Origin: a virus
Strand: one strand, 5' to 3'
Virus record (IMG/VR): IMGVR_UViG_3300009514_000044
Location: 1 to 45,398 of that record
DNA: 45,398 nt
The translations under genes and the position numbers were made by a program. How positions within the stretch are numbered: position 1 is the first letter of the stretch; each line of letters starts with the position of its first letter. Positions 1 to 8,100 of this stretch are shown one piece after another. The notes under the pieces are model-generated. The model was not told the DNA's origin and did not search any database. It was given only the letters and a program-made list of their open reading frames with translations.

Positions 1-411
1 GAGTTCACGCCCGAGGACGTGAGCCAGCTGTGGAACCTGCAGGTGCCGGTCGCCTGCGCGGCGTACCGGATGAAGCGCCCCGACAGCGTGCTCTCGGCGT
101 GGATCGACGGCGAGCTCGTGACCGATCTGGAGCGCTACACCGAGCCCGTCGCCTGCACCTACGCCGGCACCGGCTTTCTCATGATCGACCGCGAGGTGCT
201 CGCGCAGATGCGCGATGCATGGCCGGAGATCGAGTACGAGGAGAGCGTCGGCACGACCTGGAACTTCTTCGACCCGCACGTCGACCTGAAACAGAAGGTG
301 CTGCTCTCCGAGGACTACGCCTTCTGCAAGCGGTGCACGGAGCTCGGGATCCCGATCATCCTCCACCCGGGCATCCGCCTCGGGCACTGGGGCAGCTATC
401 GTTACGGCTGA
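1..411 (+). CDS. Glycosyltransferase-like protein, C-terminal part (5' truncated by window edge)
   Basis: The frame is open from base 1, so the start lies outside the window. The 136 visible residues contain AGTGFLMIDREVLAQM, then LLSEDYAFCKR and a closing HPGIRLGHWGSYRYG. This GTGFLMI / SEDYAFC / RLGHxG order is typical of the C-terminal half of GT-A-fold glycosyltransferase-like proteins often found in phages; the SED acidic residues would be catalytic-side. Its stop overlaps the next start by one base (TGATG). The N-terminal half of what looks like the same protein begins at 45137, at the other end of the window. Substrate unknown; surface glycan or virion decoration is possible. Confidence 0.7.
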   Translation, partial: EFTPEDVSQLWNLQVPVACAAYRMKRPDSVLSAWIDGELVTDLERYTEPVACTYAGTGFLMIDREVLAQMRDAWPEIEYEESVGTTWNFFDPHVDLKQKVLLSEDYAFCKRCTELGIPIILHPGIRLGHWGSYRYG

Positions 412-1031
412 TGCCGCTCGAGTCCCTCGGGTTCAACCTGGAGCGGTGCCCGGCGAAACACTTCCGGCGCTACGGTGGACGCAAGCTCATCATCGCCGGC
501 AGCGCCAGGTGCGTGTGGGACGATCTGCGCGCCATGGGGCTTGCGCACGCCGACCGGGCGAGCTTCCCGTGGGAGGTGATGGTGCTCAACGATCTCATCA
601 TGCACATCCCCTGGCCGGCGCAACACGCCTACTCGAACGACCACAAGATGTTGCCGCGCTGGCTCGCGGCGCGACGGCCGGATCTCGCGCGCGACAAGCC
701 CCTCGGCGGCGTCCATACGTGCTCCATCGGCCCGAACGACATGAACGTGTGGCCGTGGTCGGGGCAGGGCACGAGCGGCCTCAACGCGGTGCTGACGGGG
801 CTCGCGATGGGCTACGACCGCATCGTGCTCTGCGGCATCCCGCTCGACGACGAGGGCCACTACTTCGACGCCCCGTGGGTGCGCTCGCGGTTCACCCAGG
901 AGATCAGGGAAGGCCACGAAAACCCGCAGTGGCCGCGGTACTGGGACCGCTTCGCGCGCAAGTGCTTCGACAACAAGGTCCGCTCGATGAGCGGGCGCAC
1001 CCGCGACATGCTTGGGGGCCCCGGTGACTGA
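411..1031 (+). CDS. MptE-like / DUF115-like phage protein (putative glycan or pterin-type transferase fold)
   Basis: 206 aa. ATG at 411 overlaps the previous stop. Visible motifs are KLIIAGSARCVWDDL near the N-terminus (a GSxxS-like nucleotide loop), VMVLNDLIMHIP, YSNDHKMLPRW, and GTSGLNAVLTGLAMGYDRIVLCGIPLDD with a following GHYFD. The GTSGLxAVxxALxxGYDxIxLCGxPxD block is shared with MptE-like (6-hydroxymethylpterin diphosphokinase-like) and sialyltransferase-like phage proteins that sit next to terminases. The biochemical role is not known for the phage members; a nucleotide-sugar transferase acting with the upstream glycosyltransferase is inference. It overlaps terL by 8 bp. Confidence 0.6.
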   Translation: MPLESLGFNLERCPAKHFRRYGGRKLIIAGSARCVWDDLRAMGLAHADRASFPWEVMVLNDLIMHIPWPAQHAYSNDHKMLPRWLAARRPDLARDKPLGGVHTCSIGPNDMNVWPWSGQGTSGLNAVLTGLAMGYDRIVLCGIPLDDEGHYFDAPWVRSRFTQEIREGHENPQWPRYWDRFARKCFDNKVRSMSGRTRDMLGGPGD

Positions 1032-2523
1032 CCGCACCCAGCAGATCGACCAGTTGATCGACACCCTGAAGGTGCTCGGCAGGACCGCGCGCATCTACGG
1101 CTACACGCCCTACGGTCACCCCGACACGTTCGAGATCCCCGACTGGACGAAAAAGCCGTGGCAACTCGACTTTCACAACGCCGGCGCGACGAACAAGGAG
1201 CGCATGCTCGCCTGCGCGAACGGGGTGGGCAAGAGCATCTGCGGCGCCGCCGAGATCGCCATCCACGCGCTCGGCGACTACCCCGACTGGTGGGAGGGGT
1301 GGCGCTTCGAGAAGGCGCCGAGCATCTGGATCGGCTCCATCTCGAACGAGTTGCAGCGCTCCTCGACGCAGGGCCTGCTGCTCGGCCCGGACCTCGAGGC
1401 GGGCCTCGGCACCGGCTTCATTCCGAAGGACCGGCTCGCGATGAAGCCGCGCACGCGCCAGGCGGCGATCTCCGGGGTGTGCGACAACTTCACAGTCCTG
1501 CACGCATCGGGCGAGTACTCGCACATCCAGTACAAGACCTACGAGCAGGGGTGGCGAAAGTGGCAGGCCGCCGCGCCCAACATCGTGTGGCTCGACGAGG
1601 AGCCAGACGAGAACGAGGTGAACCAGCGGCCCATCTTCTCCGAGGTGCAGACCCGCCTCGTGCGCTCCGGCGGGATCCTGCTCGTCACGTACACGCCGCT
1701 GCTCGGAATGACGCAGTTGACGCGCCACTTCATGGAGCCGAAGAGCCCGGGGATCTGGTACATGGGCGCGACCTGGGAGGACGCGCCGCACTTGGAGGAG
1801 GAGGACAAGAAGCGGTTGCGGGCGACCTACCCGGCGCACGAGTCCGAGGCGCGCACGATGGGCCTGCCGATGATGGGCGAGGGCCGCATCTTCGTCACGC
1901 CCGAGGAGGAGATCCTCGTCCCGGACCGCCGCGAGATCCCCCCGTACTGGGCGCGGATCAAGGGCCTCGACTTCAGCCACGGCGGCGACCACCCGCTCGC
2001 GCACGTCGAGCTCGCGCACGATCGGGACGCCGACGTCATCTACCTCATCCGCTGCTGGCGCCGGGCGCGCACCGACATCGAGGAGCACGCCGCCGCGGTC
2101 AACGAGTTCGACCCGTGGGTGCCGGTGGCGTGGCCGCACGACGGGCACCGGCGGGAGGGCTCGAACAAGATCGCCGCCGCCCGGCTGAAAGACCACTACC
2201 GCGATTGCGGCGTGCGGATGCTCTCGAAGTCGGCGCGCTACAAGAACGACGAGGGCGGCCCGCAACCGGTGTGGCCCATCATCGAGCGCCTGCAGGCCCG
2301 CGAGCAGAACGGCGGCTTCAAGGTGTTCGCGAGCGCGCGCGAGTACCTCGAGGAGCGCCGCAACTACCACACGAAGGAAGGCAAGGTGGTCGCGGTGCGA
2401 GACGATCTCCTCAAGGCCTGTTTCTACGCGCTGATGATGTTGCGCTATGCTGTAAGCCACAGCGGTCGCCGGCACGCGGCCCAGACGGCCCCGAGGGCCC
2501 CGGTGTTCACGACGAGGATCTGA
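1024..2523 (+). CDS. terL: Terminase large subunit (packaging ATPase/nuclease)
   Basis: 499 aa from GTG at 1024, which overlaps the upstream stop by 8 bp; an upstream TTG at 1012 is possible but adds only four residues. The Walker A motif ANGVGKS is near residue 62 and the Walker B motif NIVWLDEEP near residue 185, followed by a coupling motif around LLVTYTPL. The C-terminal RNase H-like nuclease shows GLDFSHGGDHP (first Asp), WPHDGHR (second) and RDDLLKACFYALMM (third). Length and motif order fit the TerL family. The small subunit is not adjacent; the best candidate is 29 kb away at 31510. Confidence 0.95.
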   Translation: MTDRTQQIDQLIDTLKVLGRTARIYGYTPYGHPDTFEIPDWTKKPWQLDFHNAGATNKERMLACANGVGKSICGAAEIAIHALGDYPDWWEGWRFEKAPSIWIGSISNELQRSSTQGLLLGPDLEAGLGTGFIPKDRLAMKPRTRQAAISGVCDNFTVLHASGEYSHIQYKTYEQGWRKWQAAAPNIVWLDEEPDENEVNQRPIFSEVQTRLVRSGGILLVTYTPLLGMTQLTRHFMEPKSPGIWYMGATWEDAPHLEEEDKKRLRATYPAHESEARTMGLPMMGEGRIFVTPEEEILVPDRREIPPYWARIKGLDFSHGGDHPLAHVELAHDRDADVIYLIRCWRRARTDIEEHAAAVNEFDPWVPVAWPHDGHRREGSNKIAAARLKDHYRDCGVRMLSKSARYKNDEGGPQPVWPIIERLQAREQNGGFKVFASAREYLEERRNYHTKEGKVVAVRDDLLKACFYALMMLRYAVSHSGRRHAAQTAPRAPVFTTRI

Positions 2524-2948
2524 TGAAGAAGATCCGCAACCTCACGTCTCCCGCGGCGCTGGAGGCGTTCCACGCCGCGAAGGGGCTGCGCCCCATCGGG
2601 CGCTGGGTCTTCGAGGGCCTCGGGGCCGTCCGGGTGGCCTGCTGCGAGGTGACGGCGGTGGAGGCGGCGAGGATGCCGTGGCGCCAGCCGACCACCGGCC
2701 TCAAGCTCACGAAGCGCGAGGAGTGGCCCGGCGGCTTCTGGCAGTACTACTGGTCGGCCGAGCGCGGCGTCTCGATCGGGCGCATCGTCGAATTCCCCCG
2801 CAACCCGCCCGACGCGACGGCGAACGAGGCTCAGAAGCGCCGCCTCGAGTTGACGCTCGAGGACGCGAAGAACATGCTCCGGGCGCTTCGCCGCGCCGAC
2901 CCGCGCCGCGTCCACCACGCCACCACAGAGGCCGCCAATGCCGGCTGA
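2523..2948 (+). CDS. Hypothetical protein between terminase and portal
   Basis: 141 aa. ATG at 2523 overlaps the terL stop (TGATG), and the gene overlaps the portal start by 11 bp, so it is translationally coupled on both sides. It is basic, with aromatic-rich central sequence (PGGFWQYYWSAERG) and a C-terminal predicted helix with many Arg residues (EDAKNMLRALRRADPRRVHH). I do not recognise a family. Position suggests a packaging or portal-assembly accessory. Confidence 0.75.
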   Translation: MKKIRNLTSPAALEAFHAAKGLRPIGRWVFEGLGAVRVACCEVTAVEAARMPWRQPTTGLKLTKREEWPGGFWQYYWSAERGVSIGRIVEFPRNPPDATANEAQKRRLELTLEDAKNMLRALRRADPRRVHHATTEAANAG

Positions 2949-4830
2949 GACGGTCACCCGCGAGGACACCTCCACCCGGCTGCGCAAGCGCCGTCGCTTC
3001 GACAAGCGCGACTGGAAGTCCATCGCGGAGTACATCCTGCAGGAGTGGAAGGACCGCTCGAGGCGGCGCGGCGACCGCGAGAAGCACTGGAAGGAGATCG
3101 ACCGCCAGGTCGCGATGATCCCGCCCGAGCAGAAGTCGGGGCGCTCCGGCCAGCAGCCCGCGCCGCAGTGGTTGCCCGAGTTCGAGCTCCCCCTCCAGGC
3201 CCAGACGCTCGAGGTGCTGACCGCCGACGACCGGCGGATGATGTTCCCGCGAAACGCCCCCTGGTTTGTCTCGCACGCCGAGATGACCGAGCAGGGGATC
3301 CGGGACTTCAACCAGTACGTCAACCCGACGGGCAAGGAGACCGACGCGCAGACGCACTCCACGCAACTCGACCTCGACAGCGTGGTGACCGGCCTGCAGA
3401 TGACCTGGCAGTCGCGCTACGACTTCCGCGGCAACGTGACCCGGATCGCCGGCGAGCGCTACAAGTACGGCGACGGGGTCGGACGGGTCGTGCCGGTGAC
3501 GAAGCGCATCGTTCGCACCGGTGCGCGCGGCATGGAGGCAACGAACCTCGTCTTCCCGGCGCTGCTGCCGCGGACCATCAAGCAGACCTACCTCGACGAC
3601 CATTCGGTCGCGATCATGCACGAGGGGCACTACCTGTCCGGCGGCATCATCTTCGCGACCTCGAAGCGCTACGAGGATCTGGTGATCGCGGCGAAGAAGG
3701 GGGAGTCCGACCCGAACAAGGACGACGGCGGCTGGATGCCCTCGGCGCTCGGGCGCCTCAAGCCCGACGAGAAGGGCTTCATCGACGTGATCGAGTACGA
3801 GGGCGATCTGGTGATCCCCCGCTCGACCACCGACTCGATGGTGCTGCGCGGCGTGGTGGTGAGCGTCGCGGTCGCGAAGGCGGGGTCCGAGTTCGTGCAG
3901 GGCGACACCACCGGGGTTTTCCGCTTCCGGTGGCGCCAGGACGCCTTCAACTCCTACATCCACTTCCCGTGCTTCTACGAGGAGGACGTGACCGGCGCGT
4001 ACTCGTCCTCGCCGCTGATGAAGGGCCGCCCGCTCGCGGCCATCGCGCGCGACACCATGTCGAGAGCGATGGAGGCGGCGGCGCTGAACACCCAGCCGCC
4101 GGTGTCCTACGACCCGGACGACCCGCACATGCAGGCGACTGGCGGGCCACAGCTCTACCCCAACGCGACCATCCCGTCCGCGACCGGCATCAACGTCCAC
4201 AACGAAATCGGCAGCGTGTCGGACATGTGGCAGATGTACGTCGGCGTGCTCGCGCAGTACGCGGACGTGACCGGCATCAACGCGGCGCGGCTTGGCGCGC
4301 AGACCATCTCGCACACCACCGCGTTCGCGAAGGACGCGGAGCTCACCCGCGCCTCGGTGCGTACCGTCGACCACGTCGGCGAGGCCCTCGACGGGCCGCT
4401 CCAGCAGTTCCTCGACTACTCGTGGATGCTCGGGCGCCGGGTGTTTCGCAAGCAGGCGTGCTACGTCCAGCCGTTCGGCGGGTACGTGGACGTCGAGTCG
4501 AAGAAGGCGCTGCCCGAGCGGGTCGTGTGGGAGACCCACGGCTCGGGCACGCCGGCCGAGGAGGCGGCGAAGCTGCAGCAGCGCATAGCCGCCGTCCAGC
4601 AGGCGATCCAGGTCGAGGTGATGCGCCTACAAGTGGGCATGGAGCCGAAGCTCAACCTCGACGAGATCCAGAAGAGCATCCTCCGGGAGGGTGGATTCAC
4701 CGATGTCGACGCTTTCCTCAGCAGCCCAGGCGGCGCTCGCGCGCCTGCGATCGGACCCGGCGTTCCCGGAGGTTCTGGAGCACCTGCGCCCGGAGGTGGA
4801 TCACCGATTGCGCTGGTCGGAGGGGCGTAA
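2938..4830 (+). CDS. Portal protein
   Basis: 630 aa. It follows terL and precedes the scaffold and capsid genes. The N-terminal region is highly charged (TRLRKRRRFDKRDWKSIAEY), followed by LPLQAQTLEVLTADDRRMMFP and NAPWF, a block typical of podovirus-type portals, and a long C-terminal helical part with EEAAKLQQRIAAVQQAIQ. The last ~35 residues are Gly/Pro/Ala-rich (PGVPGGSGAPAPGGGSP) and share DNA with the next gene in another frame. It forms the dodecameric DNA entry/exit ring at one capsid vertex. Assignment rests on size, order and these weak motifs rather than on a catalytic signature. Confidence 0.88.
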   Translation: MPAETVTREDTSTRLRKRRRFDKRDWKSIAEYILQEWKDRSRRRGDREKHWKEIDRQVAMIPPEQKSGRSGQQPAPQWLPEFELPLQAQTLEVLTADDRRMMFPRNAPWFVSHAEMTEQGIRDFNQYVNPTGKETDAQTHSTQLDLDSVVTGLQMTWQSRYDFRGNVTRIAGERYKYGDGVGRVVPVTKRIVRTGARGMEATNLVFPALLPRTIKQTYLDDHSVAIMHEGHYLSGGIIFATSKRYEDLVIAAKKGESDPNKDDGGWMPSALGRLKPDEKGFIDVIEYEGDLVIPRSTTDSMVLRGVVVSVAVAKAGSEFVQGDTTGVFRFRWRQDAFNSYIHFPCFYEEDVTGAYSSSPLMKGRPLAAIARDTMSRAMEAAALNTQPPVSYDPDDPHMQATGGPQLYPNATIPSATGINVHNEIGSVSDMWQMYVGVLAQYADVTGINAARLGAQTISHTTAFAKDAELTRASVRTVDHVGEALDGPLQQFLDYSWMLGRRVFRKQACYVQPFGGYVDVESKKALPERVVWETHGSGTPAEEAAKLQQRIAAVQQAIQVEVMRLQVGMEPKLNLDEIQKSILREGGFTDVDAFLSSPGGARAPAIGPGVPGGSGAPAPGGGSPIALVGGA

Positions 4831-4945
4831 CGGGGAGCTCCCCGAGGCCGAGGACACCAAGCACGCCCGATGGGCTTTCCTGTCGGGAAGGCTTGACCAG
4901 CACGACCGAGTCGTGCGTACACTGAAACTAGAGGGATACGAATAG
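4703..4945 (+). CDS. Small conserved phage protein overlapping portal 3' end
   Basis: 80 aa from ATG at 4703; an in-frame ATG lies at 4691. It shares 128 bp with the portal gene in the +2 frame. The C-terminus TKHARWAFLSGRLDQHDRVVRTLKLEGYE has a pattern (hARWAFLxGR... Lxx..GY) I have seen in small proteins between portal and scaffold in other phages. The gene stops one base into the scaffold GTG. The long overlap with portal is unusual; the portal tail there is low-complexity, so the constraint probably lies in this frame. Confidence 0.65.
   Translation: MSTLSSAAQAALARLRSDPAFPEVLEHLRPEVDHRLRWSEGRNGELPEAEDTKHARWAFLSGRLDQHDRVVRTLKLEGYE
4893..4923 (+). promoter_or_regulatory. Putative promoter with dyad in a 19-bp spacer, upstream of scaffold/capsid
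   Basis: TTGACC (4893-4898) and TACACT (4918-4923) are separated by 19 bp, two more than optimal. The spacer holds a perfect 7-bp inverted repeat, GCACGAC (4900-4906) and GTCGTGC (4910-4916), with a 3-base loop. This arrangement resembles MerR-family-controlled promoters, but no MerR protein is encoded here. It lies inside the preceding small gene, 22 bases before the scaffold start. Confidence 0.35.
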
Positions 4946-5553
4946 TGGCAGACGAAAGTACCGAGGGCGCAGTCACCAAACCGGAGCCAGGGGCAGACGG
5001 TGCGGCAGATGCGACCGCTCGCGACAAGTCTCTCGACGAACTCCTGGGCGAGTTCGAGAGCGACGACACGGGGTCGTCCGGTGACGGGCAACCCGGCAAT
5101 GGGAGTGCCGCGGCGGGGGCAGTCGACCCGAAGCGGCTCGAGGCACTCGAACGCAAGATCGCCGAGGGCGAATATCGCACCTCGATGGGCGAGGCCATCG
5201 GCCTCATCCGCGGCGACTTGCCGGCCGATGTCGTCGCTGACGACGAGGTCGAGGACTTCATCGAGGGTCTCGGTCGACGCGACGAGCGGTTCCGGCAGGC
5301 GTGGAACAACCGTGGCTCGAACCCCGACGGTTTTCGCAAGGTCCTGCAGGCGGCGAGCAAGGAGTTCGCTCGTCGTGCGCGGGTCGCAGCGGATGCCGAC
5401 GACCGGGATGCCGTGACCCAGGCGGTCCTCAACGCAGGCGGAAGAGGGGCCTCGGCCGACCGGGAGCCCGACTTCGCGCGGATGAGCGATCGTGAGCTCG
5501 AAGACACGAAGATGAAGCTCAACGCAGCGGAGCGGCGCGCACGGCGGGGCTAG
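4945..5553 (+). CDS. Putative capsid scaffolding protein
   Basis: 202 aa from GTG at 4945 (overlaps previous TAG). The AGAGGG at 4929-4934 can serve as ribosome binding site. The N-terminal ~70 residues are acidic and low-complexity (many D, E, G, S, A), the middle is helical and the end is Arg-rich (NAAERRARRG), a charge layout typical of scaffold proteins, whose basic C-terminus binds the capsid. It lies directly before the major capsid gene. No protease motif is seen. Confidence 0.7.
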   Translation: MADESTEGAVTKPEPGADGAADATARDKSLDELLGEFESDDTGSSGDGQPGNGSAAAGAVDPKRLEALERKIAEGEYRTSMGEAIGLIRGDLPADVVADDEVEDFIEGLGRRDERFRQAWNNRGSNPDGFRKVLQAASKEFARRARVAADADDRDAVTQAVLNAGGRGASADREPDFARMSDRELEDTKMKLNAAERRARRG

Positions 5554-5584
5554 GGCCACCTCGAGCATCTGAGAGAACACAGCC

Positions 5585-6673
5585 ATGGCACTCACCGTTT
5601 CCGCGACCGACTCGGAAGTCACGAAGCCGGTCAACACCATCTTCCAGCAGACGCTGCTGCGGCGTGCGCGCCGTCGCGCGCCCTACTTCATCGGATCGCG
5701 TCCGGGCGAGATCGAGCGCCGGCGCGGCACGGCGACCTGCACCTGGCGCCGGTACGCCAACCTCTTGGCGTCGACCACGGCGCTGTCCGAGCTCACCGGC
5801 AACGCCTCCTACGGGCAGGGCCGCACGCCGGCAACGCTCTCGGTCACCGACGTGACCGCGACGATGAGCAAGTACGGCAACTTCATCATCGAGAACGAGG
5901 AGGTGGACGTCTTCACCTACAACGCTCACGGTGACGAGGTCATGGGCGTGATGGGCGAGAACGCCGGTCACTCGCTCAACATCCTGCAGCGCAACCTCAT
6001 CGAGGACAACGCGACGGCGGTCTACTCGTCGAACGCGGCCTCGGCGGGTGCGGTCATCGCGACGCTCGCGGCGACCGATCTGCAGGTCGCGCTCAACGCG
6101 CTCGACGAGAACTCGGCCGAGCCGTTCGCGCCGATGACCACGGGCTCGCAGAACGTCGGCACCTCGCCGATCCTCCCCGCTTTCTGGGGGATCTGCCACC
6201 CGGATCTGGCGCGCGACATCGCGGTCAACATCACCGGCTTCACCTCGGTCGAGAAGTACGCCGGCCAGGTGGACGTGGTGTCGGGCGAGTTCGGCGCCTA
6301 CGGGCTCGCGGGCGTCGGCATCCGGTTCGTCTCGACGCCGCTCGGCGGCATCGACACCGGCGCCGGTGCTTCGGTCACGTCGCAGGACGTGTACGCCACC
6401 TCCGGCAGCGCGGACGTCTACAACCTCGTCATCCTCGGTCGCGACGCGATCGGCTCGGTCGGCCTCGGGGAGATGTACCCCGACGGGGTCTACCGCGCCG
6501 GCGACGACCTCGGGCCGGTGGAGATCATCGCGCACGGCCTCGGGTCGGGCGGCACCTCCGATCCCTACTCGGAGGTCGCGACGGTCGCCTGGAAGGCGTG
6601 GTGGACCGGCGCGGTCCTCAACGGCGACTGGGCCCGCGTGATCCGCACCGCGGCGACCAACATCAACAACTAG
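5585..6673 (+). CDS. Major capsid protein, N4-gp56 family
   Basis: 362 aa. The N-terminal part reads TKPVNTIFQQTLLRRARRRAPYF, then CTWRRYANLLASTTALSEL, GRTPATLSVTDVTATMSKYGNF and ENEEVDVF, the pattern of the N4-gp56 major capsid family (HK97 fold). ICHPDLARDI in the middle is the usual P-domain segment. ATG at 5585 is preceded by a GAGAG-type ribosome site. A strong terminator-like hairpin follows the stop, as expected for the most highly expressed virion gene. Confidence 0.9.
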   Translation: MALTVSATDSEVTKPVNTIFQQTLLRRARRRAPYFIGSRPGEIERRRGTATCTWRRYANLLASTTALSELTGNASYGQGRTPATLSVTDVTATMSKYGNFIIENEEVDVFTYNAHGDEVMGVMGENAGHSLNILQRNLIEDNATAVYSSNAASAGAVIATLAATDLQVALNALDENSAEPFAPMTTGSQNVGTSPILPAFWGICHPDLARDIAVNITGFTSVEKYAGQVDVVSGEFGAYGLAGVGIRFVSTPLGGIDTGAGASVTSQDVYATSGSADVYNLVILGRDAIGSVGLGEMYPDGVYRAGDDLGPVEIIAHGLGSGGTSDPYSEVATVAWKAWWTGAVLNGDWARVIRTAATNINN

Positions 6674-6686
6674 GCCCTCGGGCCGG

Positions 6687-6710
6687 GGAGGGGCCTCGCG
6701 CCCCTCCTTT
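6687..6710 (+). terminator. Hairpin terminator after major capsid gene
   Basis: GGAGGGGC (6687-6694) and GCCCCTCC (6700-6707) form a perfect 8-bp stem with a 5-base loop, followed by a short T run (TTTC). It begins 13 bases after the capsid stop. The weak T tract suggests partial termination or an RNA-stabilising 3' end that separates abundant capsid message from downstream tail genes. Confidence 0.65.
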
Positions 6711-6725
6711 CACTTCGGGACGCCC

Positions 6726-7400
6726 ATGAGGCAGCTCTACGAGTTCTGCACGCCCTCGGCGAGCGACGTGGTCGAGCACATGCGCCGGGACCACATCTCG
6801 CGGGTGCTGACGAGGCACAACATCCCCCACAAGCCCGACGCGCCGAAGACGGCGCTCGCGGCGATACTGCGGGGCTCGGGCATCGACCCGACCGCCCCGG
6901 CCCCGGACGGGGAAAGCATCATCGAGTGGGTGCCGATCAAGCAGTACGACGATCGCGGCCGGGAGATCGGGGTGACGTTCTTCCCCGCCGAGCACCAACC
7001 CGAGAGTGCACGCCTCGGGATCGACTCGGGCGCGGCGCTCGCGCGCGCGGTCGAGGCGCGGGCACGCGAGGAAGACGACGCGCTCGCGAAGGAGAATGCG
7101 GCGCTGCGCGCGACCAACGACGCGCTCGAGGCCCGGCTCGCGGCGCTCGAGGAGCGGATCATGGGTGTGCCGGGGGCCGCCCCGCCGCCGCCGCCCGAGC
7201 CCGAACCGGAGCCCGCCCCCGCGATGCGGTCCCCGGAGTCGAACGAGATCCCGCTCGAGCAGTTGAACATGGCGCAGCTGTGGAAGCGCTACCGCGAGAG
7301 CGACGCGACGGGCTGCGCCTTCGGGACGAAGAAGATCGATCTGGTGGCGGCCATCCGAGAGGCGATGAGCGATGACGACCCTGCTCACCGGGGTGAATGA
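6726..7400 (+). CDS. Virion-region protein with coiled coil, Pro-rich linker and SAP/HeH-like C-terminus
   Basis: 224 aa. Residues ~100-140 form a likely coiled coil (AREEDDALAKENAALRATND...ALEERIM). Next comes a proline/glutamate-rich linker (PPPPPEPEPEPAPA), then a ~37-residue end (LEQLNMAQLWKRYRES... KKIDLVAAIREAM) resembling the short two-helix SAP/HeH DNA-binding motif. It lies between capsid and adaptor, so it may be a minor head or DNA-contacting protein. The gene overlaps the next start by 29 bp. No strong ribosome site is visible, and expression may depend on read-through of the hairpin upstream. Confidence 0.7.
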   Translation: MRQLYEFCTPSASDVVEHMRRDHISRVLTRHNIPHKPDAPKTALAAILRGSGIDPTAPAPDGESIIEWVPIKQYDDRGREIGVTFFPAEHQPESARLGIDSGAALARAVEARAREEDDALAKENAALRATNDALEARLAALEERIMGVPGAAPPPPPEPEPEPAPAMRSPESNEIPLEQLNMAQLWKRYRESDATGCAFGTKKIDLVAAIREAMSDDDPAHRGE

Positions 7401-8097
7401 CGTCCTGCGCGACGTGGGCGTCGTCCACGGGACGTCGGGCGCGCTTGCGAGCCTGAGCGACGGCGCGCGCCAGGGCTACATCGACAACGCCGTGACGGCG
7501 CTCAACCGGGCGCTCGAGGATGCGTACTCGCTGACCGGCCGGCAACTGCCGCAGCAGACCGCGACGAGCACGGTGACGCTGGTCACCGACGACCGCGACT
7601 ACGCGCTCGCCTCGGATCTGGCGGTGCTGCTGTGGCCGCTCACCGATGAGACCAACGGGCACCGCATCTACCAGTACCCGGGCGAGGATCCGTACTGGGA
7701 GATGCGCCGCGCGCAGCGCCAGCCCGGCAACTGGACGGGACGCCCGACGCACGCCGCGGTGAGCCCAGAGGACGGCGAGCTCTACATGAACCGGATCCCG
7801 CAGTCCGACGACAACGGGCTCGTGTTCACCTACCACTACGAGAAGGACGTCTCGATGTCGGCGGCGACCGACACCTTCCCCTGCACCGATCCGGCGTACC
7901 GAGCGGTGGTGCAGGCGGCGAGCGAGGAGTGGAAGCGCCTTCGCCGTCGCGACTACGACGAGAAGGCGTACCGCGACGGGCTCGCGCGGGCGGCGCGGCT
8001 GATGCGCCAGGTGCCGATGTCCGAGACCTGGGGACCGCGGCGCTGGCCTGGCCCGGACAACACCGACGGGATCCCCGACCCGTTCCGGTCGCAGTAA
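7372..8097 (+). CDS. Putative head-tail adaptor protein
   Basis: 241 aa. The N-terminus MTTLLTGVNDVLRDVGV and the following ALNRALEDAYSLTGRQLPQQTATSTVTL resemble podovirus adaptor / tail-tubular-A-like proteins that join the portal to the tail. The C-terminal helix DPAYRAVVQAASEEWKRLRRRDYDEKAYRDGLARA fits this type. Order (capsid, accessory, adaptor, hub) also fits. Overlap with the preceding gene suggests translational coupling. Confidence 0.65.
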   Translation: MTTLLTGVNDVLRDVGVVHGTSGALASLSDGARQGYIDNAVTALNRALEDAYSLTGRQLPQQTATSTVTLVTDDRDYALASDLAVLLWPLTDETNGHRIYQYPGEDPYWEMRRAQRQPGNWTGRPTHAAVSPEDGELYMNRIPQSDDNGLVFTYHYEKDVSMSAATDTFPCTDPAYRAVVQAASEEWKRLRRRDYDEKAYRDGLARAARLMRQVPMSETWGPRRWPGPDNTDGIPDPFRSQ

Positions 8098-8100
8098 CGC

